Below are positions 36,602 through 50,100 of a stretch of DNA of 64,000 bases, in pieces. The notes beneath the pieces are model-generated. The model had not been told where the DNA came from, made no database searches, and worked only from the letters and a program-made list of their open reading frames with translations. Source of the DNA: Anaeromyces robustus. Its lineage: Eukaryota; Neocallimastigomycota; Neocallimastigomycetes; Neocallimastigales; Neocallimastigaceae. The stretch's first letter is position 1, and each line of letters opens with the position of its first letter. The stretch lies in contig MCFG01000356.1 of assembly GCA_002104895.1 (NCBI GenBank), forward strand, positions 1 to 64,000. Reading direction: 5' to 3'. The translations under genes were made by a program, and so were the position numbers.

Positions 36602-36965
36602 AAATAAATAATGTTTATTAATTTTTTTTTACAAGTAAAAAAAAATGTCTTCATATTTTTATATTATACATTATAATTAAGTATAATTATATATTACAAA
36701 TGCTAATGATACCTTATATTATTTATTTAACTATTACTTACTACTACTATTATTATTATTATTATTACTATTTATTATTATTTATTATTATTATTTATTA
36801 TTTATTATTTATTATTATTATTATTATTTATTATTTATTATTTATTATTTATTATTTATTATTTATTATTTATTATTTATTATTTATTATTTATTATTTA
36901 TTATTTATTATTTATTATTATTATTTATTATTTATTATTATTATTATTATTATTATTTTTACATT
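36469..36965. repeat. 78-bp tandem duplication and (ATT)n array
   Basis: A unit starting ACTATATTTTATTCG with a long T-run recurs at 36,469 and 36,547. It is followed at 36,730-36,955 by a long ATT/ATTT array that reads as Ile/Tyr/Leu codons but has no protein character. Confidence 0.85.
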
Positions 36966-37684
36966 ATTTATATAAAAAATAACTAAAAGGCTGCGTCAAT
37001 TTTAATAAATAGTTAAAAAAACAAGTATTATTTTATTATTTATATCATATGTGATTGTTTTTATATTTATATATATATATATAATTTCCTTTCTTTCCTT
37101 CTTTTTTTTTTTTTTTCCTTGATTAAGTTATTTTTGTTAGGGTAAATGTATGTCTGTATTTTATAGATGAATTGTATTGAAATTAATTAAATAAAAAAAG
37201 AAATATAAAAAAAGGTTTCTTTTTTTTTTATCTATTTAATGTTTTTCTAAATAAATATTGCACTAGAGAGAAGGAAGGAAGAATATACTTTTCTTTTTTT
37301 TCTTTTTTTTTATGAATGAATAAATGTAGAATATTTATTTTATATTGTGAGAAAGAAAGATAATTATAATTAATAAAAAAGAAGAAGAATAAAAAAAAAA
37401 ACGATATTTAAATATTGAATAAAAATAAAAGAAGAAAATAATAAATAACTTTTTTTTTTAAATATACAAATAAATTATAAATTTTAACTTTAATTTTTTT
37501 TTTTTTGCTATTTTCTTTACTTAAAATAAAATATTTGCATTAAAATATTTAAATATATTTATATATATATATATTTATATATGAAGTTATGTATGCAAGT
37601 TATGTATTCATAATTGTGTGGGTTCATGATTTGTATTCATGATGGAAGTTTTGTATGCAAGTTTTTTGTATTTAGAATATACAA

Positions 37685-37721
<37 letters not shown>

Positions 37722-37764
37722 TATTTATATTTTTACTTGTATACTAACTTTTTTTTAACTACTT
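36966..37764. other. AT-rich spacer at the 3' side of gene C
   Basis: Poly-A/T runs, including a ~34-base T-run at 37,687-37,720, and TA repeats. No gene recognised. It presumably contains the 3' UTR and polyadenylation site of gene C. Confidence 0.5.
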
Positions 37765-40700
37765 TTAAGCATTCTTTTTATAATCATTTAATTCATAATA
37801 ATTAATTTTATTGACTTCATCCGTTTTTTCAAATTTAAATTCATAAATTTCATTATTCTTTTTACAAACGGTGTCCTTCAAATCTTTACTGGTAGTTTCA
37901 TAAATTTTATATTTTTCATCGGTATATTTGTATAATGGTATATTTTGACCAGTTTGTACTTTATCTACAGTGGCATTTCCTGCTTCAACAGTAACTGTAA
38001 CATATCTTAAGATACGATAATTACCAAAAATACCATTATCGTCCACTTTAACAATATATCTTTCACTCTTAACTTCACCCTCAGCTTCAGTACTTGTACT
38101 ACTCGTATCTAATACAACACCATTGTCAGTACCAGAAGTAGATAATAAACCAAGACAAATTCTTATTTTACTATCAGTGCTATGCTTGAATATATAACCA
38201 GTAGAACCTGAACAACCTGCAGCAGATGGAATATCAGCAACTTTACATTTTATTCCGCTTACAGTTGGACTACAAACAATATATGGTACATCTTTACCCG
38301 TTTCACCAGTATTACCAGCATTAATAATATAACCAATTGGAATACTTGTAGGTTCATTACACGATCCACTTGTACATTGATAAAGTGTTCCTTCAGTACC
38401 AGCAGTAGTAATTAATTTATAATCTTTATCAACAATATAATAACCTTCTTTACCTTTATATGAAGTAAATAAGAAAATGAAAAAAAAAAAAAAAACATTA
38501 AAATAATTAATAAAAATAAATAAATAAAAAATTTATAATTGAATAAATAAATAAGTAAATAAAAAATAAAAAATAAATAAATAAATAAATAAATAATTAT
38601 TTTTTTATTTAATTAAAGTTTTAATTTTAATTTTTTTTTAATTAAATGAAAATTAAAACTTTAATTAAAAATCTTTTCACTAAATATAAAAAATAAATAA
38701 ATGGAAAAAAAAATTTTTTTTTTCTTCTCTTTTTTAAATATACTTACAACCACCTTTAGTAACATCACAGTCTAATTTAATTTTAGGTTATTTATTTATT
38801 ATTAAATTTGGTTTTTTTTAGTTTTTAGTTTTTAGTTTTTAGTTTTATTCATTATATGTGTGTTTTTTTTTTTTTTTAAGGTATTCCCATCCACCCATTT
38901 AATAATAAAATCAAATATTAAATATTAAGTAATAAATAATAAATAATAATAAAAAGATAATTTAGTTATTATTTATTCAGTTATTTTAGTTATTTATTTT
39001 AGGTAGGTTTTAAATAATTTTTATAGTTTTACTCATTAATAAGTAAATTCAAAAAATTTTATTATTTAAATTAGAAAATATAAAGAAAAAAAAACTTACT
39101 TATCACACATTTTCTATATTCAGTATCTAAATATTTATTATTTTTATATTCATAATTTGTAATTGATCCATCTACACAACAGGCTTCATAGTCAGTTTTA
39201 CTAGATAAAGTTTTAGCACTATTGTTAATATAAATATTTTTACTTGTACTATCGACTTTTAATTATAGAGATAAATATAAAATTTAATAATAATTAGTTT
39301 TTAATTATTTTGAATTTTTTTTTCTTTTTTTTTCATAAAATATTTTAATAGATTTAATTATTTCATTCTATTTTCAAATATACTTAGGCATATACACATT
39401 TACGTATACACGTATATATATATATATATTATATTATATAATTTTATTTTATTTTATTTTATTTTATTTTATTTTATAAATTCACTTACCTTCATCATCA
39501 GCCGTAAGTACTTTATTAATGAATTTTTTACCCTTTCTTAAAATAACATTATCATTGGCTGATCCAAAAATGGTATCAGTTATTTTTAATGAATAATAAG
39601 TATCAGAAGTATCACTTTCAGTGATTTCAAGTCGATCAGAATCGTCTGTACCAATACAAACATAGAATTTATCAGTACTATCCTTAATTAATGATCCTAT
39701 TTTGACACCAGTGTCACTACATTTGGTAAGTTCAGAGGTTACAGGTGTACATGTATTACTAATTGTACACTTAAGAATTGGGTTACCACTTCCACTATTT
39801 TTATAATAACCAGGAGGAATAGTGGTAAGTACTGTGACAGCATTATTAGCTACTTTTACAAGACTTTTACCTGTGATAAGGGTACCAGTTACAGTTGAAG
39901 CAAAATAGTAAAAGGATGCATCTGTTTCGGATATACTTACACCATTACCACTACTTGTATCACAGAAATTACTACCACCTACTAATATTTTACCAGCTAC
40001 AGTACATTCCGTTCCGGTTGTATCAATATCAGTACTTGTACTGTCAGCATCTACAGCAATTCCTACACATTTAGAATCTGATGCACATTTAATAATTTTA
40101 TTGGTGTCTGTATCACTACCATTAATATAATAACCTACTTTTACATTTTTAGAGGCACAGGTACCTTCATTACACACAATAAGATTATTTACATTAGTCG
40201 TTAATGCGGCATTGATATAATAAACCCCGGTAACTTTAGCCGATGAAACCTTTTCATAGTCTCGTTCATTTCCTAAACTTTCTTTAACCTCAATCAATGG
40301 ATAATCTTCACTATCTGTTGCTTCATTAACAATATAACCTTTATCATTGATACTTTCCACAACAAAAGAACTCTCTGTATTTCTAATTAAATAATGTCCT
40401 GGATTATTAACTTTATCTTCAAATGCCGCCGATGAACCAACATCTTCAGCTGCTAAAATTTCATATACAAAATCATCCGTTTTAATTTCAATCATTCCAT
40501 CATTCGAACTTTCATCAACACAATAATTATACGTTCCCTTAATCTCATCATCCTCATTTTCATTCTTAATATAAATTATATTACTTACACCAGAACAAGT
40601 TTCAGTGTTTTCCATATCTACTTCCTTACAATCAGAATTACAACTAATAATTTGTTTCGTATTATCTTCTGCCTTAATGTAATAACCTTGTTTAGCGGTT

Positions 40701-43700
40701 TCAACTGCTTTACATTTAGAAATATCATCATTTACATTACAATATATCATAGCATTATTAAGGCCTGTCGTGGCCGTTAAGTAATAACCTATGGAAGGTT
40801 GGACTACCGTTACTGAATATTTACCTACTTTAATAAGTAGCTCACCAGCTTCACCAAATGGTGTTTCTGAAGCAACACTCTCAGTTATTGTCAGTTTATA
40901 GTAAAGATATACATCACCATTAGCATCTACTCCTGTGGCATCATTACAGAATTTTTGATCACTTGATTTTATTTTACCAATCTTATTACAACTACTTTCT
41001 TGACTCGCAAATGATTCAGAAGTACAAGAAATAACTCCTTTGGTTTTTTTACAACTAATATAATTAGTAGAATCATTCTTAGTATAATAATAACCTTCAA
41101 CTGGAGTAACAACTTCACATTGATCGGCTTCATCTTTTTCACAATAAATCAAAGTGTTGTCATCATCATCAAGATAATAACCTTCTTTGTTATAACCACT
41201 TGCTTTACCAACTTCAATGACTTTATTTCCACCTACTTTAAGTAATTTCTTTTCCGAGCTTCCAAATAATGAAGTACCATCTCCAGTTACTGTATAATAA
41301 ACTATTTCTTCAGAGGATATATCTATTGGTTCTGTATCACTTGCCGTCTTACATAATTTTTTTACTCCCGCTTCTTCATCGTTGATAATTTTACCAGCAC
41401 TTTCAGCATCACATGATGTTGCTAATACGTCATTTTGACTACAGGAACTACTACCACAAGCAAACCAAACAGTACCTTCTAGATAATAACCAATAAGATT
41501 TCTTATTTGCTTTTTACCATTAATGCGATATATTATTGCCGATTCTGATGTAGAAGTAGGAACAAAATAATCTCCTGGGGTATCGGTATCCACTATTATT
41601 ACGGATTTTTCAGTAGTAATTTGAACAAGGGCATGTAAATCCGTATTCACGTATTCTCCTGTAAAGAAATTATTTCCACCAGTAGTAGTAGTTATATATA
41701 AATATTCTTCTACTCCTACTGTTTCTAATTTCTTTGCATTTTCCGCTGTACTATCAATACAAAATTCTCCTTCAGATTTTTTCAAAATTTTTCCTTCTAC
41801 ACAAGTATTTTCATCTGTTGATGTAACTCCCCCAACGTCAGTAGAAGCGTCAACAATTGAAAATCTATTTTCACCGTCAAATGATATAATTTTGTTAGTA
41901 TTGGCAGTACCAGCACCATTAACATAATAACCTTTTACGGCAGTTCTTATTTCACAATCTGAACTACAGTAAATTATGGATTTATCTCTGTTAATACCAT
42001 AAATATAATAACCTTCTTCGGCGGGAACACTTTCACAAGTATTAGCAGCAGTACATTTAATTAATTTATTACCGGAGGGATCACTACCAGAATTAATGAA
42101 ATAAGTATTTTGGGTAACGGATTTTATTACGGTGACTTTATTATCTCCTGATTCAATAATATATTGTTCTTCCGCAGTATTAGTTCCAGCAGGTTTAACC
42201 TTTAAAGCTGTAGTACCAACTAAAGTTAATATGGTATATTTAAGTCCATCGGTGGTAAAATCCATTTGATATTTATTGGTAGAATCACCATAACAGAAGT
42301 TTTTAATAGTACTACCATCAAAGAATAATTTACCAAGTGTACATGCCGTAGTAACAACATCCTCTTCAGTATCCGCGATTTCAGCACAACTACTTGTACC
42401 TTGACAACGAATAATAGGTTTTATTGAGGCGTTATTACCAACATTAAGATAATAAGAATAATCTGAAGGGGTAATTTCAGAACATTCTTTAGCATCACTA
42501 CTCTTACAATAAATTAATTTGTTATTAGCATTATAATAATATCCAGCTGCAGGAGTCACCATTACCAAAGAATTTTTAGTATTTTTCAATAAAATTTTAG
42601 CCGTATCACCAGCAGCAGTAAGAGAATCTACGTTGAAAGGACCACCATATCCATAGGATATAGTAATTAAATGGTAAGTTTCCGTTCCATCAGTTACTAT
42701 AGGTATAGAATTCGTACTCTCTCCAGTACAAATATCTGTTCCATGGGCATTCAGTTTTCCACCTTTAGTTGAATCACAAGCGGCATGCGTAATTCCATTA
42801 CAACCATTATCATCACACATAATTGCTTTATTTGTGGTATCATGACCATTACCAGCATATAAATAATAACCATTTTGAGGTTTATCAATGGACTGACATC
42901 TTGTAGTCGTTTCACAATAATATAATTTACTAGGATCTTTATAATTAAGATAATAACCATTAGCTGTGGCCGATTTTACCGAACCAGTACCTCCTTGAGT
43001 ATATTCAATTATACCACCTGCACTTCCTGCATTGATATAAACTCCGGTAGATGGATCTTCTTTATTACAATTACCTTCATCACATCTAACTAATTTACTG
43101 GTAGGATTAGTGGTAACATAATAACCATCCTCCGTGACTAATTCTACCATATTTTTATTAGTCCTTACTAAGACACCACCTCTTTTACTATTGACTTTAT
43201 CTCCTAATTCGTAAAGACCAGTAAATATAGAAGATTTATCTTTTTCAACTTCTATATAATAATATTTATCACCAGTTTTCCCGGATAAATCTAAAGAATT
43301 CACGGACTTTTCATAACAAAATTGATATTTTGGGGTAAGGAAAATTAATACACCAGCCGTATCTGAACATCCATCGGCAGTGGCTAAATCTTTATTACTT
43401 ATCGTTTCACATTCCCCGTCCATACATTGAATTAAAGGTAAAACCCCTTTATCTGGACCATCATTTACATAATAACCAGTATTAGTATGGATTAAAGTGA
43501 CGGTATTCTGTTGAACATTTACGACAATTTTATTATCTTTAGGGTTAGCCACTTCACCATTAAAGACCGTTTTCATATTTTTAGTTTGACGAATAAGGTA
43601 ATATTCATTAGTATCGGTTGAACTTGAAGGAAATTCCAAAGATGTAGAATCATCTTCCGATAAACATAATTTGGTCTCACCAAATACTTGAATTATATCG

Positions 43701-45873
43701 GGTTTTTGAGCATCAGCACAAGAAGTAGAAAGAGAAGAAATAGCAACATTTACACAACCGCTACTACCACCAAGACATTTAATAATTGGATGAGTAGATT
43801 CATCATCCGCTACATTTTTATAATAACCATTAGCAACTTCATTGTCCGGTAATTGAGTACAAGTACCAGAGTCACATTTTATTAAAGGATATTCCGTTTT
43901 ATCGGGTCCTGAATTAAGTATATAACCTGTTTTACCGGCTTTATCATAAACCGATATTTTTCCATTACCATATTTAATTAAAACGGATTCATCTTCCCTG
44001 CCTAAAGCGCTGGGTCCAGTTTGAAGTTTAAGGTACATATAAGCATCCGTAGTAACACTAAAATTAATAGCATTGGAAGCACCATGCGTTGGACAAAAAG
44101 AAATGTAAGTAGGGTCATCCTCGGTACCAGTTTTTAAGATAGTACCAGCTGCACTTCCTTGAATATCACAACTGGTTTTAAAGAAAGTATCCTCCTTTGG
44201 AATTTTTGTGAAAGTGGAACCATCTGTAATTTTAAGGATAGGATTATCATCTTTATCACCACTATTACCATTTATATAATAACCTTGAACTCCATTTTCA
44301 ACATATACGGCACCATTACCAACTTTTAAGAAATATTCCTTTTTTGCACCAGCATTTATTTGAGCTCCTCCTTCTCCGAAAACAGTAGGGTCATCAATGA
44401 GACCGGTACCATCATTTGTATAGCTAACTATATAATAAGATTCCGATACGTCTACAAATTTTACTTTATCCTTATCATCAGAAGATTTATTTAAACAAAA
44501 ATGTTGAATACTACCGGAGGAAGGACTATGTATCGTACCAAGAATTACACCATCATTATTACAAGATGATGTTTTATCAGCATCGGCAATTTTACTACAA
44601 CCTGTTGAAATACATTTGTAAACGACATTTGTTTGTCCAAGCATAGAATAATAACCATTAGCAGCGGTAGCAACAATTTCACAATTTGCTCCAATACATT
44701 TTATAAATCTATTATTTGCATTCGTAGCAGAGGAAGTTTCAGCATTTTCATAATAACCATCTTTAATAGAGGTAACGGATGAACAGGTAACTGCAGCTCC
44801 TTCAGTAGCACATTTAATTAAAGGTTTAGTAAAACGATCTTCCATAGCATTTAAGTAATAATTACCATTAACACCTGTCACATATTCACAAGTATCTGCA
44901 GTACTACATTTTAATATTCCATTATTATTTAAAGCATAAATGAAATTTCCGGTAAGACCTGTTTCTACACAAGGAGTTTGACCATCAGCTTTTGCACAAT
45001 ACCTTAATTTACATTCACTTCCAGATTTACATGCAGTAGCTAAACCAGTATCAGCCACAACAGCAGTTTTAGCCTTATTTAACAAATAATAACCAGATTT
45101 ACCTTTTAAGATTTTAAAATAATAATAATAATAATAAGTATAGAATAATAAACAATAAGTAAAGAATAAGTAAAGAATTAAGTAAAGAAAAAGTAAAGAA
45201 TAATTAAAGATATTGAAACTTGAAATGAAATCAAAAAAAAATTCATTTCAAAATATATATATATATATGTATGTATAAAATTTATAGGTAAATTTTATTT
45301 ATTATATTAAAGCATTAAGAAAAAGAAAAGAAAATTAAAAATTAAAAAATACAAAATAAAAAAATTAAATAGAAACAAAATTTTATTTAACTTACAAGAT
45401 GAATTAATTGTTAATTTTTCAGGTGTTCTAACATATTCTGGTGTACAAACTTTGATTTCATAGTAATAAAGTAAAATAAAATAATAAAATTATGAATAAT
45501 TATAAATATAAAAAAAAAAGAAATAAATAATAAGAAAGAATTATTTTATTATATTTTATATATTTTAATTGCTATTTTTTATTTATTTATATTTTTTATT
45601 TATTTTTTATTTATATATTACTATCGGCTTTAACATAAGAAATAAAACCAATTAAGCCTACAAATAATGTTAGCAGAAATTTTCTAATTTTTAAATAACC
45701 ATAAAAAAAACATTAAATATAAAAATAAAAAAAAGTTATTCATAATTAATAATTAATAGTTAATAATTAATAACTAATAATTGATAATTAAATAAAAAAA
45801 ACAATCTTTTTTTTTTTATTTCACTTCTTTTTTTTTATTATATTTTATTTTATTTTTACCTGTGAATTTCCAT
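37765..45873 (-). CDS. Scaffoldin-like secreted protein C (7 exons, 2203 aa)
   Basis: Exons: 45860-45873, 45622-45683, 45396-45449, 39490-45102, 39100-39255, 38748-38771, 37765-38453; total 6,612 nt. Exons 1-2 give a strong signal peptide (MEIHRKFLLTLFVGLIGF ... VKAD). Exon 3 is the small Cys-bounded linker (CTPEYV ... SSC). Exon 4 (about 1,870 aa) is the scaffold body: tandem modules with GYYLN, LIKC-C, FCxD, Y-YYLI, VFGE and LLKVGNGAV signatures, containing many paired Cys. Exons 5-6 encode a Cys linker (CCVDGS, RKCVINCDVTKGGC). Exon 7 is the conserved C-terminal domain (TLYQCTSGSC, IPIGYIINAG, ICLGL, YKYTD, YEFKFE). No dockerin, catalytic domain or anchor. All introns after the first are phase 1. 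By family analogy it is a candidate cellulosome scaffold; the biochemical role is inferred. Confidence 0.85.
38608..38669. repeat. 21-bp inverted repeat inside intron 6 of gene C
   Basis: 38,608-38,628 and 38,649-38,669 are exact reverse complements with a 20-base spacer, within the 294-nt intron 38,454-38,747. Folding would bring the splice sites closer; no further role is visible. Confidence 0.75.
39438..39480. repeat. (ATTTT)n pentamer array in intron 4 of gene C
   Basis: About eight regular TTTTA units lying just downstream of the 5' splice site on the minus strand (donor at 39,489). Confidence 0.85.
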
Positions 45874-47195
45874 ATTCAAATTTAATGGAAAAAATTAAAA
45901 TAAAAATTGTTTTGAAGAAATCTAAATCTAAATTCAGAAAAATAAAATAAGAAAAATTGGTGGGAAAAACTTTTACAAAAATTAACAAAAAAATTTACAA
46001 AATAACAAAAAAAAAAAAAAAATAAAAAATAAAAAATATTAATTTATTTATTTATTTAATTGTTAGATTCTTTTTCTCTTTTCAAATAATTAAATAAAAA
46101 ATTAAATAATTAATAAATGCATAAAAAATACTTTAATAATATTTTCTTATATTCTAAAATAAAAAATTACTTACAAGCAAAATGAGAAAAAAAAAAAAAA
46201 CAAAATTAAAACTTAAAAAAGAAAAAAAAAAGAAGTATAAAACTAAAATGTAAAAAGGAATGAAAGAATTATTTTTTTTTTTACCACTTTTTTTTTTTTC
46301 TTTTCTTTTCCTTTTATTTCAAATAGATTTTCTTACTTTTTTTTTTCACCCCCTTCCTTTTAATTGTTATTTAAATAATTAAAGGGAAAAAAAATAAAAC
46401 TGATGAAAAAAAATGAAAATGAAAATTTTTTAAAAGTTTTTATTATTTATTTAAATAATTTTTTAAAAAAAATGGTTTTTCTTTTTCTCTTTTTTTTTTT
46501 TTATTTTTTATTTTTTATTTTATTTAGAAAAAAATTAATTTTTTTTCTCACTTTACAAAATAAAAAAAACTTTTCATTCTACAAATAAAAATTTTATTTT
46601 TCTATTTTTTTTTTCTTTTCTTAAGTTACTAAAAAAAATTTCCTACCATTTAAATCCGATGACATTATTATTTATGTCCATTTCATTAATGAAATAAAAT
46701 TTATTTTATTACGCATACACACACACACATACATACACATATACACACATTTTCTTTTATTATTCTTTATATGATAATCATGATTATTTTTTATTATTAG
46801 ATTTATTTTTATTATTATTAGTTTTTGCTTTCCTTTTTCTTTTTTTTTTTTTTTAAACAAAAGAAAAAAACCAATTGTTAAAAACAAATAATAAAAAAGG
46901 TTTTCTTTTCTTCTCTTTAATTATTAAATATTAAAAGTGTTTGTTATTAAAGAATAAATAAAATAAAATAAAATAAAAAACAGTCTTTTGAAACGATATA
47001 TCAAAAGATACATGTAAAAAAAAACAGCTTCTGTTTTATGTTATGTATAATATAATATATAGAACATTATAAAATAAATAATAATAATAACTACTTGAAT
47101 ACTGATAAAAAATAATAATAATAATAAATAATGAATAATAAGAGTAAAGAATAATGAATATAACGAAAATACTATGATTATTATTATTATTATTA

Positions 47196-47254
<59 letters not shown>

Positions 47255-47689
47255 ACTATTACAATTCTTATTATTTGTATTAATTATTATTAGTATTGGT
47301 AATATTACTTATTCTTCTTCTTATTATTATTATTATTATTAGTATTAGTAATATTACTTTACTCTTTTTATTATTTATTAATGTTATTATAATTATTATT
47401 TATTACTTATTCTTATCAGTATTGTTAGTATTCGTATTATTATTAAAGAGAAAGAAATTGAATGATTGAATAAATGAGAAATAAGGAATAAGAAATAAGA
47501 AATAATAATAATAAAAAAAGAAGGAATGAAAATTATTCAATTTTAATTAATTAATAACAACAATAGATAATAAAAAAAAAACCCTCCATTTAATGTACAA
47601 GAATATATTTATTGACGTATTACAAGAAAAAAAAGTTATCCTTATTAATTATTATTAATTCTTCATGGTTATTATTAAATATTAAATGG

Positions 47690-47722
<33 letters not shown>

Positions 47723-48025
47723 GTTATTAATTATTATTATTTATTATTATTAATATTAATTATTATTATTAATTATTGTTTTGGTATTATTATCCTACTT
47801 TACCGCCCCCTTCCCCTCCCTAAATTATTTTTAGTGTAGAAATACTAGTTAAAGAGGTACTGAAAGGGGTTTTTTATTATTAGAAACATTAACACTCATT
47901 AATTGATATAAAACATTCATTGGAATTAAGAAATCTCTTTTGATTCCTTCCTATTATTATTATACATACTAAAGGAAGAGAATACACTTCCATGTTCTTT
48001 ATTTATTCTTTTTTGAGAAACCCTA

Positions 48026-48064
<39 letters not shown>

Positions 48065-50100
48065 AAAAACATAAACTTTTATTTATTTATTTATTTGGCG
48101 TAATTTATTCATTATCTGGTACAATTTACTAATATTATTATCATTATTAATAGTGGCTATGTTACTATATAACCTGGGTTTCGTTACTTTAATAAGTTTT
48201 CCCTCTTAATCTCGAACCACAACTATAACTAATTGATAATGTACTAGGGAGTTACCACTTTACGTTAGTTACGATCCTAATGAAATAATATTATCATTAT
48301 CAGCTGTATATACATAATTAATGGATAAATAATAATAATAAATTAAATAATAAATAGATTTATTATGTAAAATTTTATATAAATAAATAAGCAATAATCA
48401 ATAATATCATAAATGAATAAATGAATAAATAAATTTGTATAAATAAATGAATAAATTAATGTGTAAATAAATGAATGAATAAATAAATAAATTGTATAAA
48501 TAAATAAAAATTAATAACAAATAAATAAATAAATTGTATAAATAAATGAATAAATTAATGTGTAAATAAATGAATGAATAAATAAATAAATTGTATAAAT
48601 AAATAAAAATTAATAACAAATAAATAAATAAAATTGTATAAATAAATGAATAAATTAATGTATAAATAAATGAATAAATAAATAAATAATTTGTATAAAT
48701 AAATGAATAAATTAATGTGTAAATAAATGAATGAATAAATAAATAATTTGTATAAATAAATGAATAAATTAATGTGTAAATAAATGAATGAATAAATAAA
48801 TAATTTGTATAAATAAATGAATAAATTAATGTGTAAATAAATGAATGAATAAATAAATAATTTGTATAAATAAATGAATAAATTAATGTGTAAATAAATG
48901 AATGAATAAATAAATAATTTGTATAAATAAATGAATAAATTAATGTGTAAATAAATGAATAAATAAATAAATATTAATAAATAAATGAATACATAAATAT
49001 ATATGAATAAGTAAAGATATGAGTAAATAATATTTTTATTAAATAATTATATATATTTAAATAAACGAAGGAATAAATATTTATTATAAAACCATTAACA
49101 ACTACTAATGATACTTAGAAAGTACACACTGAATGACAGTCTTTAGATCCATTAGAATATTGTTATAATTTTTAATCATATAACAATTATCAATTTACTT
49201 ATTGACTATTACAAATTTAGCTCAGCATAGTTAATTTTTTTAAAACATTTTTGAGTTATTGTAGTGGTAGTAGCAGTAATTAATAGGTGCAGAACATTAC
49301 AAAACAGAAAGAAAAAAGCAATAAAGTTAATGTTTTTAAATAACTAATTTATATATATATAATTTACTGGAATAAAAGTATTACAAATATTTAAGGGTGA
49401 TTTACAATAAAAACGTAAGAAAAATAAATAACAATTAAAATTTTATTATATTTTATTATATTTTATTTTATTTTGCTTTTTTTACTACAACATATTAAAT
49501 ATTAAATAAATAAGACTCTTTTTTTAAGAATAACTAAAGATTTTTTTTTAATTCTTATTTTTTTTCATTCATCGAAAAAAAAAAAAAAAACATTCTTTTT
49601 TATTATACTATTTATTGTTATTATTATTTATTATTACAATTATTATTACAAATTATTATTATTATTATTATTAAATATAACAGTAGTTTTTTTAGTAAAG
49701 TAAAAAAAAAATAAATTATTGCTTATTGCTTATTATATAGAATTATTATATTATATATGTAATATTGTATTGTTATATGATTATAAAAGTAAATAATGTT
49801 TGTTTGTTTGTTTAATTTTTTAATAAATATTATATATAAATGATATGCTTGCTATGATGGTTTTCTTGTTTCTTTTTTTTTTTTTTTTTTTTAATATTAT
49901 TTATTTGATAAAGTTGTTAATATCATTATTTTGTAATAAAAATATAATGTTTTTAACTATTTTTTTTTATGAGTGTAATGTATTAATTTATTAATATATA
50001 CTTTATGTTAATTTACGTATTTACTTTATATAGTTTATAGTTTAATTTAATATGACATATTTATATATTTGTTTTGTTTTATTTTATTTTATTTTATTTA
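45874..50100. other. AT-rich spacer between genes C and D
   Basis: Contains the 5' flank of gene C and 3' flank of gene D. It holds a short CA-rich tract (46,713-46,750), ATT arrays (47,176-47,252 and 47,690-47,722), a 30-bp scrap of the family-1 LINE tail (47,966-47,995), a T-run at 48,029-48,059 and the 57-bp minisatellite. No coding frame with protein character was seen in over 4 kb. Confidence 0.6.
48410..48975. repeat. 57-bp minisatellite
   Basis: A unit starting TTGTATAAATAAATGAATAA recurs at 48,691, 48,748, 48,805, 48,862 and 48,919, an exact 57-base period. More variable units occupy 48,410-48,690. Each unit is itself built from AAATAAATG-like sub-repeats. Confidence 0.9.

Noticed and set aside
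36700-36975. 91-codon frame rich in Tyr, Ile and Leu
   Set aside because: It is a translated ATT/ATTT microsatellite.
48410-48975. Regularly spaced repeats resembling a CRISPR array
   Set aside because: Units are contiguous with no unique spacers, the sequence is eukaryotic with spliced genes, and no associated genes are present.
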